Notes: generated by a model from the sequence alone, not told the origin. 64,000 bases of DNA from Gammaproteobacteria bacterium (GCA_028279275.1 JANQOB010000009.1:62001-126000), one strand, 5' to 3'. Counted from the stretch's first letter, positions 36,197 through 45,640 are shown. Made by a program: numbers and translations.

Positions 36197-36970
36197 TTAT
36201 AGCTTATTGGAAAGATTTATATATTGTTGAATAGAAATTTCTTGGGGTCGCTGCGAGGGTTGGATGTTGCTACTCCTAAGTTGTTCTTCATTGATTAATG
36301 TTGCGAGGCTATTCTTTATCGTTTTGCGTCTTTGTTGAAATGCCGTTTCTATCAACTTGCTAAAGTTGGACATGTTATTAATTTTTTCAGTGTACTTTTC
36401 AGTAGGAATTAAACGCATAAAACTTGAGTCAACTTTAGGTGGGGGATCAAATTGATCAGGCCTGATGTTAAATAAGTTTGTCACATTGTAATGCGTTTGC
36501 ATCATGATACTCAAACGACTGTAGTTAGAATCACCTGTTGATGCCGTAATACGATCAACAACTTCTTTCTGCAGCATAAAATGCATATCGCATACTAGTT
36601 CTTTGTGCTTAAGCAAATGAAATAATAATGGAGTAGAAATGTTGTAAGGCAAATTACCTATTAGTCTAATAGATCTTGTTTTTGAACTGATAGTACTAAA
36701 ATCAAAATTTAACACATCTGTTTGATGTATTTTTAGTATGCCATGTTCAGGGTAATATTTTTTTAAATAGTTAACTAGATCGCGGTCAATTTCAATTGCT
36801 TGTAAAAATTTAGATTTTTTTAAAATTGGAAATGTAATTGCGCCTTTGCCTGGGCCGATTTCACAAATAAGTTGATTTTCTTTGGGATGTACTACGTGAA
36901 CAATATTTTCGATTACAGATTTATCAATAAGTAGGTGTTGGCCGAAACGCTTGCGAAGTTTACTGCTCAA
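36197..36970 (-). CDS. rsmA: 16S rRNA dimethyladenosine transferase RsmA/KsgA
   Basis: A 257-residue methyltransferase that dimethylates A1518 and A1519 of 16S rRNA. The SAM motif is CEIGPGKGAITFPIL, the catalytic NLPY motif is IGNLPYNISTP, and the N-terminal KRFGQHLLIDKS is canonical. It is lowered in GC and the C-terminus is shorter than E. coli KsgA (273 residues). Confidence 0.96.
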   Translation of the reverse strand: MSSKLRKRFGQHLLIDKSVIENIVHVVHPKENQLICEIGPGKGAITFPILKKSKFLQAIEIDRDLVNYLKKYYPEHGILKIHQTDVLNFDFSTISSKTRSIRLIGNLPYNISTPLLFHLLKHKELVCDMHFMLQKEVVDRITASTGDSNYSRLSIMMQTHYNVTNLFNIRPDQFDPPPKVDSSFMRLIPTEKYTEKINNMSNFSKLIETAFQQRRKTIKNSLATLINEEQLRSSNIQPSQRPQEISIQQYINLSNKL

Positions 36971-37043
36971 AATTAACTCTAGTTTGATCTATAAAGAACT
37001 GACTAATGTGTAATCGCATTGAAGTTGACAAAAAGTGAGTAAC

Positions 37044-37607
37044 TTAATTTTCAGTTGAGGGGGTATTTTTTTCTTCGTTCTCCTTTGGTTCGGAATTTTG
37101 TTCTGTTTCACCTTCAATGCTTGAATCGCTTGCTTTTTTTACTGTTAAGTCTTTTAGAGCATACGTGCAGATTATTTCATAATCAGTACTGTCGTTCGGT
37201 TTTACTAAGGCAAGTGTAATAGTTACTTGTGGGTGGTATAGCAACAATAATTCGTTTTCCTTTAAAGCTTCTGAAGTATTGGAATCAGCAATGACACCAA
37301 AATTAATTTTTAAACTTTCGCCAATTTGATCGGCGATTGATCGTAATGCTGCTAATGCGGTGAAATTTTCTTTTAATTTAATTTTTCCGAGATAGGCTAC
37401 ACCAAGAGAGGATGCATCATTCGTAATTTCTAATTGTCGCGCATCCTCCGAAAGAGGTTTGAATTTGAATTTAACGCTATTGCCCTGGACTAGGTCAAAA
37501 CGTTCATTGCTACTCAGTATGATAGTTCTTTTTTCTAAACCAGCTGCAACAACTGAAGCTTGGCAAGCAAGGTAAAAGAATAATATCGCAGATAATTTTA
37601 ATTTCAT
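37044..37607 (-). CDS. Exported protein of unknown function
   Basis: A 187-residue protein with a signal peptide (1-21, ending VVAA), a beta-rich body (about 25-155), and an acidic Glu/Ser/Asn tail (from residue 160). No family is recognised. It is inserted in the conserved pdxA-rsmA interval, 15 bp after the pyridoxamine-oxidase-like gene and about 70 bp before rsmA. It is probably part of that transcript. Confidence 0.6.
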   Translation of the reverse strand: MKLKLSAILFFYLACQASVVAAGLEKRTIILSSNERFDLVQGNSVKFKFKPLSEDARQLEITNDASSLGVAYLGKIKLKENFTALAALRSIADQIGESLKINFGVIADSNTSEALKENELLLLYHPQVTITLALVKPNDSTDYEIICTYALKDLTVKKASDSSIEGETEQNSEPKENEEKNTPSTEN

Positions 37608-37622
37608 GGTTATAAAGGATAT

Positions 37623-38000
37623 TTAGACAACTTGTTCAGCGCCGTAATAGACTTTTTCAATATTCAGAACCAGAGCACCTTTACCAGGAAATTTTGGATC
37701 TAACCAGCTTTTCATATCATCATAGATTGGGCCGTCTTCATAGTATTCTAGAGTGCCCTTGACTTGATACGATTCCCGCTCAGGTGCGATATACAGAAGC
37801 ACTCCGCTGCTTCCGTCTCTAATATTTTGCAAGGTTTTGTGCATAGCATTATTTGCTATTACAAATTGATTCTCATTGATTAATTTTGCACAAATTACCC
37901 AGATGGAATTCGGCTCATTATCTTTGCTAAGAGTGGTTAGCACCATCCGCTCATCATGATTATGCCATGCCGATAGTGCTTCAGATGTTAGTTTGGCCAT
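37623..38000 (-). CDS. Pyridoxamine 5'-phosphate oxidase-like FMN-binding split-barrel protein
   Basis: A 125-residue split-barrel protein: LSAWHNHDERMVLTTLSKDNEPNSIWV at the N-terminus, then FVIANNAMHKTLQNIRDG and YQVKGTLEYYEDGP. The fold binds FMN or heme/F420 in relatives; it is shorter than PdxH and lacks its C-terminus, so it is not a true PdxH. Its place directly after pdxA (about 29 bp) hints at a B6-related or general redox role, by inference only. Confidence 0.78.
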   Translation of the reverse strand: MAKLTSEALSAWHNHDERMVLTTLSKDNEPNSIWVICAKLINENQFVIANNAMHKTLQNIRDGSSGVLLYIAPERESYQVKGTLEYYEDGPIYDDMKSWLDPKFPGKGALVLNIEKVYYGAEQVV

Positions 38001-38029
38001 TTGCTTTATCCTAAAAATGATATTTATGA

Positions 38030-39043
38030 TTATATTTTTGAGTGAGCATATAGTTTTGCAGCTAAATTTGCTGCTGTAAGTAGGCTACTTTCATCTGCGA
38101 TACCTTGTCCAGCAATATCTAATGCTGTGCCATGATCTACAGAGGTACGAATTATAGGTAAACCCAGTGTTACATTCACGATATCACCGAACCCTTGATG
38201 TTTAATTACCGGTAAGCCTTGGTCATGATACATCGCAACAATCGCATCTTTGCCGATTAATTGTTGTTGAGTAAATGCGGTATCGGCTGCTAAGGGACCA
38301 ACGATGTTTAAGCCATGTGTACGTAATTTATTCAGAGCAGGGATGATAATCTGTTTTTCTTCAGTCCCTAGATGCCCATTTTCACCAGCATGAGGATTTA
38401 GTCCACATACCGCGATACAGGGGTTAGCAATGCCAAAGCGTGAGATTAAATCTTGATGAAGAACCTTTAATGTCTTTTCAATTTTCTCTTCAGTGATGCT
38501 TGTCGGAACTTCGCTAACAGGAACATGCGTCGTTACAAGTGCGACACGTAATGGATGATTATTTTTGTTATCTTGAGTTTCACTGGCCAACAACATCACT
38601 GGAAAACCACCCGTCTTATCTGCAATAAATTCAGTATGTCCTGTAAAAGCGATGCCTGCATCATTAATAATACTTTTTTGCACCGGCGCTGTGCATAAAG
38701 CATGCATTGATTTATTTTGTACTAGGCTTATAGCAGTGTTGAGTGTATCAATGACGTATCTTGAATTAGCCATATTAAGTTTACCGAGCTCTGTAAGCTG
38801 AGGCATTTCGATATCAATTACTTTTAACTGTCCTGGTTCATGTGCAGTATTGTTATCAAATTCGTCGAAAGGTTTTATATGCACGTTTAAATTTAACTGC
38901 TTAGCTTGTTGTCGCAACATATTCATATTAGCAATTGCAACAATTTCATAATTAAGATAATGCTGCGCAAGTTTTAAAGATAATTCAGGACCAACTCCTG
39001 CAGGTTCACCAGGTGTAATAGCAATACAAGTTGTTTCAGACAT
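38030..39043 (-). CDS. pdxA: 4-hydroxythreonine-4-phosphate dehydrogenase
   Basis: A 337-residue PdxA of the DXP-dependent vitamin B6 pathway. Markers are the N-terminal ITPGEPAGVGPEL, FTGHTEFIA, CGLNPHAGENG, and VAMYHDQGLPVIKH, whose His residues bind the divalent metal. It follows surA by about 40 bp as in E. coli. Confidence 0.96.
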   Translation of the reverse strand: MSETTCIAITPGEPAGVGPELSLKLAQHYLNYEIVAIANMNMLRQQAKQLNLNVHIKPFDEFDNNTAHEPGQLKVIDIEMPQLTELGKLNMANSRYVIDTLNTAISLVQNKSMHALCTAPVQKSIINDAGIAFTGHTEFIADKTGGFPVMLLASETQDNKNNHPLRVALVTTHVPVSEVPTSITEEKIEKTLKVLHQDLISRFGIANPCIAVCGLNPHAGENGHLGTEEKQIIIPALNKLRTHGLNIVGPLAADTAFTQQQLIGKDAIVAMYHDQGLPVIKHQGFGDIVNVTLGLPIIRTSVDHGTALDIAGQGIADESSLLTAANLAAKLYAHSKI

Positions 39044-39080
39044 GGATTGTAAAGGTCACTATCCCGCAGTCTGTAGCGAG

Positions 39081-40415
39081 TTAATTTGAGGTGTGCAAAC
39101 GATTTTCTATATAACTTTCATCGCGTAGTTGTCTTAGCCATAGCTCCGTTTCTTCTTCAATTTTTCTTTGTCGAATCAATTCACGTGCTTCAGCTCGCAT
39201 GGCTTCTTGGGAATTGTCATGCTTACGTTTATCTAAGACTTCTACTATGTGCCAGCCAAATCTACTTTGAAACGGTTCGCATATATTATTAAGGTCAAGT
39301 GAGTCAACCACTTCTTTGAATTTTGGAACAAAATTACTCGATACAGTCCAATCCATTAAGCCGCCGTTAACGGCACTACCTGGATCATCTGAATGTGCTT
39401 TGGCAAGTTCCCCAAAATCATCGCCTTGCTCAATACGCGATTTAAGCTCCCTTAACTTACGTTCTGCTGCTTCGTCTGTTGTCAATGCATTTGTGCGAAC
39501 TAATATGTGGCGTGCTAGAACTTGATCTACCATGGTGTTTTCAATCGCGCGACGATCCAGTACTTTAAAAATGTGAAAACCTGCGGGGCTTTGGCCGATA
39601 CGGCTTATATCTCCTTCCTGCATACCATCAATTTGTTGTAAAAATACTTCGGGAAGCTGTGCTTTGTTACGCCAGCCAAGGTCGCCACCTTGGAGGGCAT
39701 CTTGAGCATCAGAAGCAGCAATTGCAAGTTTAATAAAATTATTACCCGCTCTTGCACGATCATAAACTAACGCTGCTCGATGTTGAGATTTTTCAATTTG
39801 TCCTGGTTTAGGGTTTTCAGGTACGGCAATTAGAATATGAGCAACATGGTACTCATATTCTTTCCTAAGTAAGTCAGTGCTAGATTTTTTAACAAGTTCT
39901 TCTACTTCACTTTCTGACACTTGTACACCATTATCAATGGTACGACGGCGTAATTGATCTAAAATCATCTCATTACGCACTTGCTCTCGATAAGCGGAAT
40001 AGTCTAGACCTTGTTGTATCAATATTTCGCGAAACTGCTCTAGTGATACACGATTACGCTTAGCTAAATTTCGCATAGATTGGTCTAAGCTAAGCTCATC
40101 TATTTGTATACCGCGTTGTTCGGCGAGTTGTAATTGTAAACGTTCAACGATGAGGCGCTGTAATACTTGATCAACGAGTACGTCTTGCGGTGGTAATGCT
40201 TCAGGGTTATTTTCAAACTGTTTGACTAATACACGAACGCGTTGGCGTAATTCACTTTCCATGATTATGTCGCTTTCTACAACCGCGACAATGCGATCCA
40301 ACAGTTTTGCATGGGCTGATGAATTGAATACTAATAGTGCAGTGACTATTGAAAGAGTAATAAAAAATTTAGTTGTAGATTGAATTTCTATTTTACGCAT
40401 TAAAAGTATACTCAT
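39081..40415 (-). CDS. surA: Periplasmic chaperone and peptidyl-prolyl isomerase SurA
   Basis: A 444-residue outer-membrane-protein chaperone. A signal peptide ends near SSAHA (about residue 36), long because a second in-frame ATG five codons on (MRKIEIQS) is probably the true start. The N-terminal chaperone domain is followed by two parvulin domains, about 185-285 and 295-395 (HILIAVPENP and HILVRTNAL). It lies 5 bp after lptD, one of its best-known clients. Confidence 0.95.
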   Translation of the reverse strand: MSILLMRKIEIQSTTKFFITLSIVTALLVFNSSAHAKLLDRIVAVVESDIIMESELRQRVRVLVKQFENNPEALPPQDVLVDQVLQRLIVERLQLQLAEQRGIQIDELSLDQSMRNLAKRNRVSLEQFREILIQQGLDYSAYREQVRNEMILDQLRRRTIDNGVQVSESEVEELVKKSSTDLLRKEYEYHVAHILIAVPENPKPGQIEKSQHRAALVYDRARAGNNFIKLAIAASDAQDALQGGDLGWRNKAQLPEVFLQQIDGMQEGDISRIGQSPAGFHIFKVLDRRAIENTMVDQVLARHILVRTNALTTDEAAERKLRELKSRIEQGDDFGELAKAHSDDPGSAVNGGLMDWTVSSNFVPKFKEVVDSLDLNNICEPFQSRFGWHIVEVLDKRKHDNSQEAMRAEARELIRQRKIEEETELWLRQLRDESYIENRLHTSN

Positions 40416-40420
40416 TATAT

Positions 40421-42670
40421 TTAAAAATATTCATCGTCACGTGCATCGTATCCACGGATGCCGCGCTCTAGTAATTCACCAATAGGTGAGCCGATTTGGC
40501 CTAGACCCTTAAGCACCAACTGGAGTTCGATACTATTATTATAATCCTCATCGGTATTCTGATTATAGCGCCGGCCCGCTAGGCGGATTTTCCAGCAGCA
40601 AGTCTCATATTCGACACCCGCTAACAATTCTAAGTTGCGTTTTTCTTCAAGATCATAGTTCCAGCGCGTGACAGCTCGCCAATGTTTATTGATAGGCATC
40701 ACCATAGAAATATCGGATTGTTCCAAACTTTCACGCTGACCGGTTTCGGAATTGATGGGCTCAAGATCACTTCTCCGGTAGCGATACGCTGCATTGAAAA
40801 CAAACTTATTTTCGCTTTCATAATTGAAGCGAATTGAATTTCTCTCAGTATGGTCATCGTGCGTATCATAAAGAGCCGAAGCAATGGCTTCCCATCGGTC
40901 ACTGAATCCAATTTTTAATTCAGCAGCGACTTCAGAGGAATCTTCATCCTCGAGAATTTCGCCCGGAAGCGTGACTTTGCGATCTCTAAAGTAAAAAATA
41001 CGTCCTAAGCTGGCACGGAATTTTTCATCGCCATCTTCAAGGTCAAGTACACGAGTCGTTAAACCTACACTTAGACGGTCTGCATCACCGATTCGGTCAC
41101 TGCCACTGAAGCGATCATCACGAAACAATTGTTCAAAGCCAAACTCGTATTCAGCGGTATCAAATATAGGTATGTCATCCTGGTCACGAAATGGAGTATG
41201 CAAATAAAATAAACGCGGTTCTAATGTTTGAATGTGACCGGCCTTTTTTAAATTTTTCTCAAATATCAAGCCTGCATCAAGGTGAGCACTTGGCAAACTA
41301 CGCGAGGGTTTATCGTCTAATCCATCTCTACGATTTAAGTCATACTCTGTATGTGTCAGGCGCGCACCGGGGCGGAGAAAATAAGCAGCAGTTTCAAACG
41401 GTCGTTCAAGTTCTATGCCTAAATGTAAACGATCACCATCAATTCGATCATCGTGTTCAAACTGTACCCATTCCGTTTCTGAATTGAAATCAAAACCGCC
41501 AGGCAGGTTGTAATAAGTGCCATCAAGTTTAAGCTGAGGAACACGTTTAAAGGGCTCATTTACATTGAGTAAACTATCATCTACAGTTTGGAAACTTTGT
41601 GCCCGTGCTAAGAAGTCCCAATGTTCAGTGTTAAATTTTATATCGCCACGACGTTCAATAAATTGTGTGCTGCTAAGACCTAAACCATCACCCAAGTCTT
41701 CAAAATATTGTTCATCGGAAACTTTGTTATATAAAAGATCAAGCTGTAAATTAGGAGTGAACTGACTGATATGCTCAAAGTTTGCTAAATAACGATCATC
41801 TTTAAATTCACTGTCATCCAAGTATTCAAGCCCGAATTGCCCATAACTTTTTTGATTTAAATAACGGAAGTTAGATTTTAACTGTAAACCTCGATCAGTT
41901 AAGACGCGTGGTGCTAATATCGCATCACGATTTGGTGCAATGTTCCAATACCAAGGAGTTTCTACTTCAAAGCCTGAATCGCTTGAGTTGCCAATAGTGG
42001 GCGTTAGAAATCCTGATTTGCGACGATCATCAATTGGAAACCTGATCCAGGGTGTATAGAAAATGGGTACGCCTTTAAATTTAACTTTTACATTACGTCC
42101 AATTCCATCACCCGTGGTTTTGTCTAAATCAACTTCATCAGCAGTTAAATTCCATGAACGATCGCCTTCTTCACAAGTGGTATAACTTGCATCTTCAAAA
42201 CGCACAAAGTCTTTAGAAGTGCGTTCAATTTTTTTAGCTTCGCCACGTGCATGCAATGGCTTGTAAAAATAGTTGGCATCCTCGGCTTTTGCATAGTCTG
42301 TATCTAGATTTAGTTCGGCTTTCGGGCTTTCTATAATAAGTTGTTGATCTTCAGAGCGAACGTTCCCGGTTGCAGTTACATTTTTATTACGATCATCGTA
42401 TTCAAGTTTGTCCGCATCAATTTTTTGCGGACCTCTGGTCATTTGCACAGTACCTTCTAATGTAGCTAGGCCGCTTTCATCGCGTTTAGCTTGATCGGCT
42501 GTAAACTCTGCTGGAGTATTGGGGTCTAATTCAATGATTTTCTGACTTGCTTGGGTGATAGCGCTATCGCCGCATAAAGCATAGGGGTTTTCTTCGGCTT
42601 GAGCCCAATTTGTCAGGCATACTAGCCCCAAAATGGCTACATACAGCTTGCTTAAGGCTTTATTCAACAC
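40421..42670 (-). CDS. lptD: LPS-assembly outer membrane protein LptD
   Basis: A 749-residue protein: signal peptide 1-25, an OstA/LptA-like periplasmic domain (about 55-170), then a 26-strand barrel. Four cysteines have the spacing needed for the two LptD inter-domain disulfides: C33, C166 and the adjacent pair C691-C692. This indicates the oxidised, LptE-assisted maturation known from E. coli. It begins with GTG and is divergent from the RND adaptor gene. It heads the lptD-surA-pdxA block. Confidence 0.95.
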   Translation of the reverse strand: MLNKALSKLYVAILGLVCLTNWAQAEENPYALCGDSAITQASQKIIELDPNTPAEFTADQAKRDESGLATLEGTVQMTRGPQKIDADKLEYDDRNKNVTATGNVRSEDQQLIIESPKAELNLDTDYAKAEDANYFYKPLHARGEAKKIERTSKDFVRFEDASYTTCEEGDRSWNLTADEVDLDKTTGDGIGRNVKVKFKGVPIFYTPWIRFPIDDRRKSGFLTPTIGNSSDSGFEVETPWYWNIAPNRDAILAPRVLTDRGLQLKSNFRYLNQKSYGQFGLEYLDDSEFKDDRYLANFEHISQFTPNLQLDLLYNKVSDEQYFEDLGDGLGLSSTQFIERRGDIKFNTEHWDFLARAQSFQTVDDSLLNVNEPFKRVPQLKLDGTYYNLPGGFDFNSETEWVQFEHDDRIDGDRLHLGIELERPFETAAYFLRPGARLTHTEYDLNRRDGLDDKPSRSLPSAHLDAGLIFEKNLKKAGHIQTLEPRLFYLHTPFRDQDDIPIFDTAEYEFGFEQLFRDDRFSGSDRIGDADRLSVGLTTRVLDLEDGDEKFRASLGRIFYFRDRKVTLPGEILEDEDSSEVAAELKIGFSDRWEAIASALYDTHDDHTERNSIRFNYESENKFVFNAAYRYRRSDLEPINSETGQRESLEQSDISMVMPINKHWRAVTRWNYDLEEKRNLELLAGVEYETCCWKIRLAGRRYNQNTDEDYNNSIELQLVLKGLGQIGSPIGELLERGIRGYDARDDEYF

Positions 42671-42765
42671 GGAATATAGGTAGAGTAGGGTTAAATAGAA
42701 TTAGAATATTTTTATTATTAATGCCTAGAGGCGAGTATATTGTAACAGTTTTAAGGTGATCAGCA

Positions 42766-43962
42766 TTGGTCGATTATAAGAATCAATCCAGTAATACCAG
42801 CCAGCTTACAAAGCAGCTTTGGGGTAGTTTAATGGCTATCACACTTGCTGCGGCGATCGTTATGATCCTGGTAGTTACTGATAAAGGTCCTGAGGCAAAG
42901 CTTGAGGAGTTGCCTCCCCTTAAGGTTGTGCTACTAGAAGTACAGCGTCATGACGTATCACCCACCGAAGCATTGACTGGACGACTACAACCCGTAAAAA
43001 CTGCACAACTAAAATTTGAAGTACAAGGTAGAGTTCAACAACGTTTACTTGAACCTGGAGTATTTGTTGAACAAGGACATGAAATTCTAAAGCTTGATTC
43101 ACAAGATCTAGAAGATCAATTTACTCAGGCACAATCTCAATATGATATTGAACAGGCAGGTATACAACGTGATCAACGTATGCTCAAGTTGGCACAACAA
43201 AATTTAGAATTACAGAAAGCAGAAGTAAAACGTTATGAAAAATTAAATAACGATTCACTTATCTCGGCTTCACAACTCGATGCTGCGCGGCAGCAAATGT
43301 TAAATTTAGATTCACAAGTATCCGATTTGCAATATAAAGTGACCACTGCAAAGGCAAGATTATCTTTAAAACAATCTGAAAGGGATGTTGCAAAGCGAAA
43401 TTTTGAGCGCGCAACTTTGGTCGCGCCATTTTCGGGATACATAAATGAAATCAATGCGGAAGTAGGTGATTTTGTTACTGCAAGTCAAATTGTGGCAACA
43501 ATTGTTGATACAAGCTTACTTGATTTACATCTTGATGTACGTGGTGAAGTCATTTCGGCTCTAAAATTACATCAAGAAGTAGATGTAGTTGTAGGATCAA
43601 TAAAAATTGTTGGGCAATTAGTAGCAATGCAACCTGATCCTGATATTTCAACCAATACACATGCCATAAGAATTCGGGTGCCAGGTGAAAAAGTACACTC
43701 CGGGATGTTAGCAAATGCTAACTTACCTTTAAGTCAGCAAATGAATGTAATTACTGTTCCGGTTTCAGCAGTTTCCACCAATGCTGGTGAGAGTTTTGTG
43801 TATGAATATGAAAACGGAGTACTAAAAAAGCTTCCAGTCGTATTGAATAATAGGGTGGGGAGTGAATATATACTTGCTTCAGGTATAGAGGCGGGGGCGA
43901 ATATTGTGGCGCGTGATGTTGCCGGACTAAAAGACGGCCAGCGTGTGATTGCAAATTTCTGA
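42766..43962 (+). CDS. RND efflux periplasmic adaptor (membrane fusion protein)
   Basis: A 398-residue adaptor starting at TTG, with AAGGTGA upstream. One N-terminal membrane anchor (about 22-41) is followed by the lipoyl half-motifs (QGRVQQRLLEPGVFVEQGHEIL and ATLVAPFSGYINEINAEVGDFV), a coiled-coil hairpin of about 90 residues between them, and the beta-barrel and membrane-proximal domains. The cognate pump gene is 1.7 kb downstream, separated by an unrelated insertion. No outer-membrane TolC-like gene is seen. Confidence 0.9.
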   Translation: MVDYKNQSSNTSQLTKQLWGSLMAITLAAAIVMILVVTDKGPEAKLEELPPLKVVLLEVQRHDVSPTEALTGRLQPVKTAQLKFEVQGRVQQRLLEPGVFVEQGHEILKLDSQDLEDQFTQAQSQYDIEQAGIQRDQRMLKLAQQNLELQKAEVKRYEKLNNDSLISASQLDAARQQMLNLDSQVSDLQYKVTTAKARLSLKQSERDVAKRNFERATLVAPFSGYINEINAEVGDFVTASQIVATIVDTSLLDLHLDVRGEVISALKLHQEVDVVVGSIKIVGQLVAMQPDPDISTNTHAIRIRVPGEKVHSGMLANANLPLSQQMNVITVPVSAVSTNAGESFVYEYENGVLKKLPVVLNNRVGSEYILASGIEAGANIVARDVAGLKDGQRVIANF

Positions 43963-44021
43963 AATCAGGGAATTAAATTAAGTAATTCGACTAGGTTAGA
44001 ATTGACCTTTATTGAGGTTAC

Positions 44022-44363
44022 TTAGTCCATTTCCACACCATTTTTAAGTACTTTGACACAGTAAGTATTAAGGCTTTCACTTACCTTTAGTGATTCAACA
44101 GTGAGTTGTTCATGTAGTGTTTCTCCAACGCGTATATTGAATCGACCCGAGTATTTTTTCCCACTAGTTTTTGGCGGAAGCACAATTTTTTCGTTTTCGT
44201 GAATTTTGATCCAATCGTCAACCAGCACACCTAACTTTTCATACACCTTAATTTCATTTTTTCCGTGGACACCTCCCAAAGCGAGTCCAGGTATACGACC
44301 GATGTAGCAATTGTCTTGCTCAGACCATTCCACAACTTTCATATATCGTTTTTGTTTATTCAT
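44022..44363 (-). CDS. hicB: HicB-type antitoxin
   Basis: A 113-residue antitoxin: a degenerate RNase H-like N-terminal domain (MKVVEWSEQDNCYIGRIPGL) and a C-terminal ribbon-helix-helix segment (SGRFNIRVGETLHEQL..ESLKVSESLNTYC). HicB neutralises HicA and represses the hicAB promoter. It overlaps hicA by 8 bp. It points against the surrounding RND genes. Confidence 0.85.
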   Translation of the reverse strand: MNKQKRYMKVVEWSEQDNCYIGRIPGLALGGVHGKNEIKVYEKLGVLVDDWIKIHENEKIVLPPKTSGKKYSGRFNIRVGETLHEQLTVESLKVSESLNTYCVKVLKNGVEMD

Positions 44364-44553
44364 TGTTGACGAGTTCTATAGCACGTTTTACATCTTTGAT
44401 CTGATATTGCTTTGCATCATGGTTACTGTTGCCACTGATGGTGATATTGATGCCTTTCGGGTGTTGATAGTTTCTGTACCCAGATCTTCCGTTTTTATTT
44501 ACAAAATTTACGGATTCCAAATGTCTTATTAATGTAAGTATTTTTGTTGGCAT
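44356..44553 (-). CDS. hicA: HicA-type toxin with altered active site
   Basis: The start MPTKILTLIRHLES (44553) gives 65 residues; the longer open frame to 44709 is ignored because it passes through the operator. HicA is a dsRBD-fold mRNA interferase. The pattern NGRSGYRNYQHPKGINITISG aligns with the HicA GKGSH-R-Y-HP-G block, but the catalytic His is replaced by Gly (SGYR for SHxR). Whether it still cleaves RNA is unknown. It overlaps hicB by 8 bp. Confidence 0.78.
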   Translation of the reverse strand: MPTKILTLIRHLESVNFVNKNGRSGYRNYQHPKGINITISGNSNHDAKQYQIKDVKRAIELVNNE

Positions 44554-44559
44554 TTGATT

Positions 44560-44580
44560 ATGGTACCAATATGGTACCAT
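44560..44580. promoter_or_regulatory. Probable HicB operator upstream of hicA
   Basis: Two copies of ATGGTACCA stand 11 bp apart, each centred on the palindrome GGTACC. They begin 7 bp upstream of the hicA ATG. On the minus strand they lie between TTGCAA and CATAAT (spacing 19), so a bound HicB would block the promoter. The hicA message may be nearly leaderless, as no ribosome site is visible. Confidence 0.6.
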
Positions 44581-44663
44581 ATTGCAAGCTTGCATAATTG
44601 CCAGAATAATTAAGGTTATGCGGGGACGTATATATGAGCTGTATATAGTTACATGTGTAAATA

Positions 44664-44675
44664 TTTCATATGAAA
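44664..44675. promoter_or_regulatory. Perfect 12-bp palindrome upstream of the MarR-like gene
   Basis: TTTCATATGAAA is a perfect inverted repeat 62 bp before the MarR-like start. A second, TGCAAGCTTGCA, lies at 44583-44594. Either could be an operator for the MarR-like protein; this is by inference only. Confidence 0.35.
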
Positions 44676-44737
44676 CTGTACCGAAAATAACATTCGATTC
44701 TATTAGCAATAATTGGCAACATTTCCAGAGTTAAGTT

Positions 44738-45082
44738 ATGGGGAACTCAATGCAGTTGGAGCAATACTTAGTGGTTTCAAAAGAATTGCGACAGTATCAA
44801 CGCAAGATTAAAGACAGTTTTAAGCTATACCAGCTTTCTCATATCGATTTTGAAGTTTTACATTACTTATATGAAGGTATAACTCAACCAAGTCTTATTG
44901 TGAATGAAGCCGTCCTGAATAAGCCGCAGATTACTCGTTCTTTACGGTGCTTAGAGGAATTAAATCTAATCGAATATGATTTAGTTGAACATGATCGCCG
45001 AGCAAGGGTTGTAAAAATCACCAACAAAGGTAAGCGTTTATATGCTCAACTTGTGCAATCAATAAAAAGTATAAATTTATAA
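44738..45082 (+). CDS. MarR-family transcriptional regulator
   Basis: A 114-residue winged-helix protein. The MarR core is recognisable as LSHIDFEVLHYLYEGITQPSLI, LNKPQITRSLRCLEELNLIE and the wing VEHDRRARVVKITNKGKRL. It is shorter than usual (about 140), lacking part of the C-terminal dimer helix. The true start may be MQLEQ five codons in. Sitting inside an RND adaptor-pump pair, it is a plausible pump regulator. Confidence 0.78.
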   Translation: MGNSMQLEQYLVVSKELRQYQRKIKDSFKLYQLSHIDFEVLHYLYEGITQPSLIVNEAVLNKPQITRSLRCLEELNLIEYDLVEHDRRARVVKITNKGKRLYAQLVQSIKSINL

Positions 45083-45164
45083 AAATGTTTTTGTGTTCAT
45101 CATGGACTGTGTTTAGACCCTGTACTTAAAACAATTCAGATAACAGCTAAGGGCTTTTAAAATT

Positions 45165-45425
45165 ATGACAACGAAAGGAAGTGATATTGAGAATCTAGAT
45201 TGTAATGATAGTGCTATATTGAATAGAGAAGGTTGGTTTCTACTTACCTATTATCAAACCAGGGATAAGCCAACGGGGTCTCGAGCGCATAAATTAGCTA
45301 TAGATAAAGCGATGTCAATTGATCGAAAAGCTGGACTTCGTATTCATAAAAAGGTGAATATACAGTTTTTGAAGTTTGGGAACACTGGTAAGTCACTAAA
45401 CCCGTACAAAAGCTTCGTTACCTGA
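45165..45425 (+). CDS. Hypothetical protein
   Basis: An 86-residue polar, basic ORF with no signal peptide, no membrane segment and no recognised family. It follows the MarR-like gene by 80 bp and precedes the RND pump by 215 bp of non-coding DNA. ATG with AAAGGAAG downstream but no clear ribosome site upstream, so it could be spurious. Confidence 0.4.
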   Translation: MTTKGSDIENLDCNDSAILNREGWFLLTYYQTRDKPTGSRAHKLAIDKAMSIDRKAGLRIHKKVNIQFLKFGNTGKSLNPYKSFVT

Positions 45426-45640
45426 TAGAAAAAAAGATAATCTGGTCAGCGTATAACTGTGTGCATGCTTGTCAAACTCGCTTCTTCTAATCTAACCCTT
45501 ACAATTACTTATATTGACCCCATTTACCTATTACGCATTTTGAAATTTAGATAACTTTTTGCTTTAGGTTACGTTAAACTAAAATCCTAATTTTTTGTCT
45601 GTATCTATTTTGGGGACTTTTTGAAACTGAATATTTGTTT

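Noticed and set aside
44554..44709. N-terminal extension of hicA
   Set aside because: It would translate the operator palindromes and the divergent promoter; the HicA fold starts at MPTKILTL.
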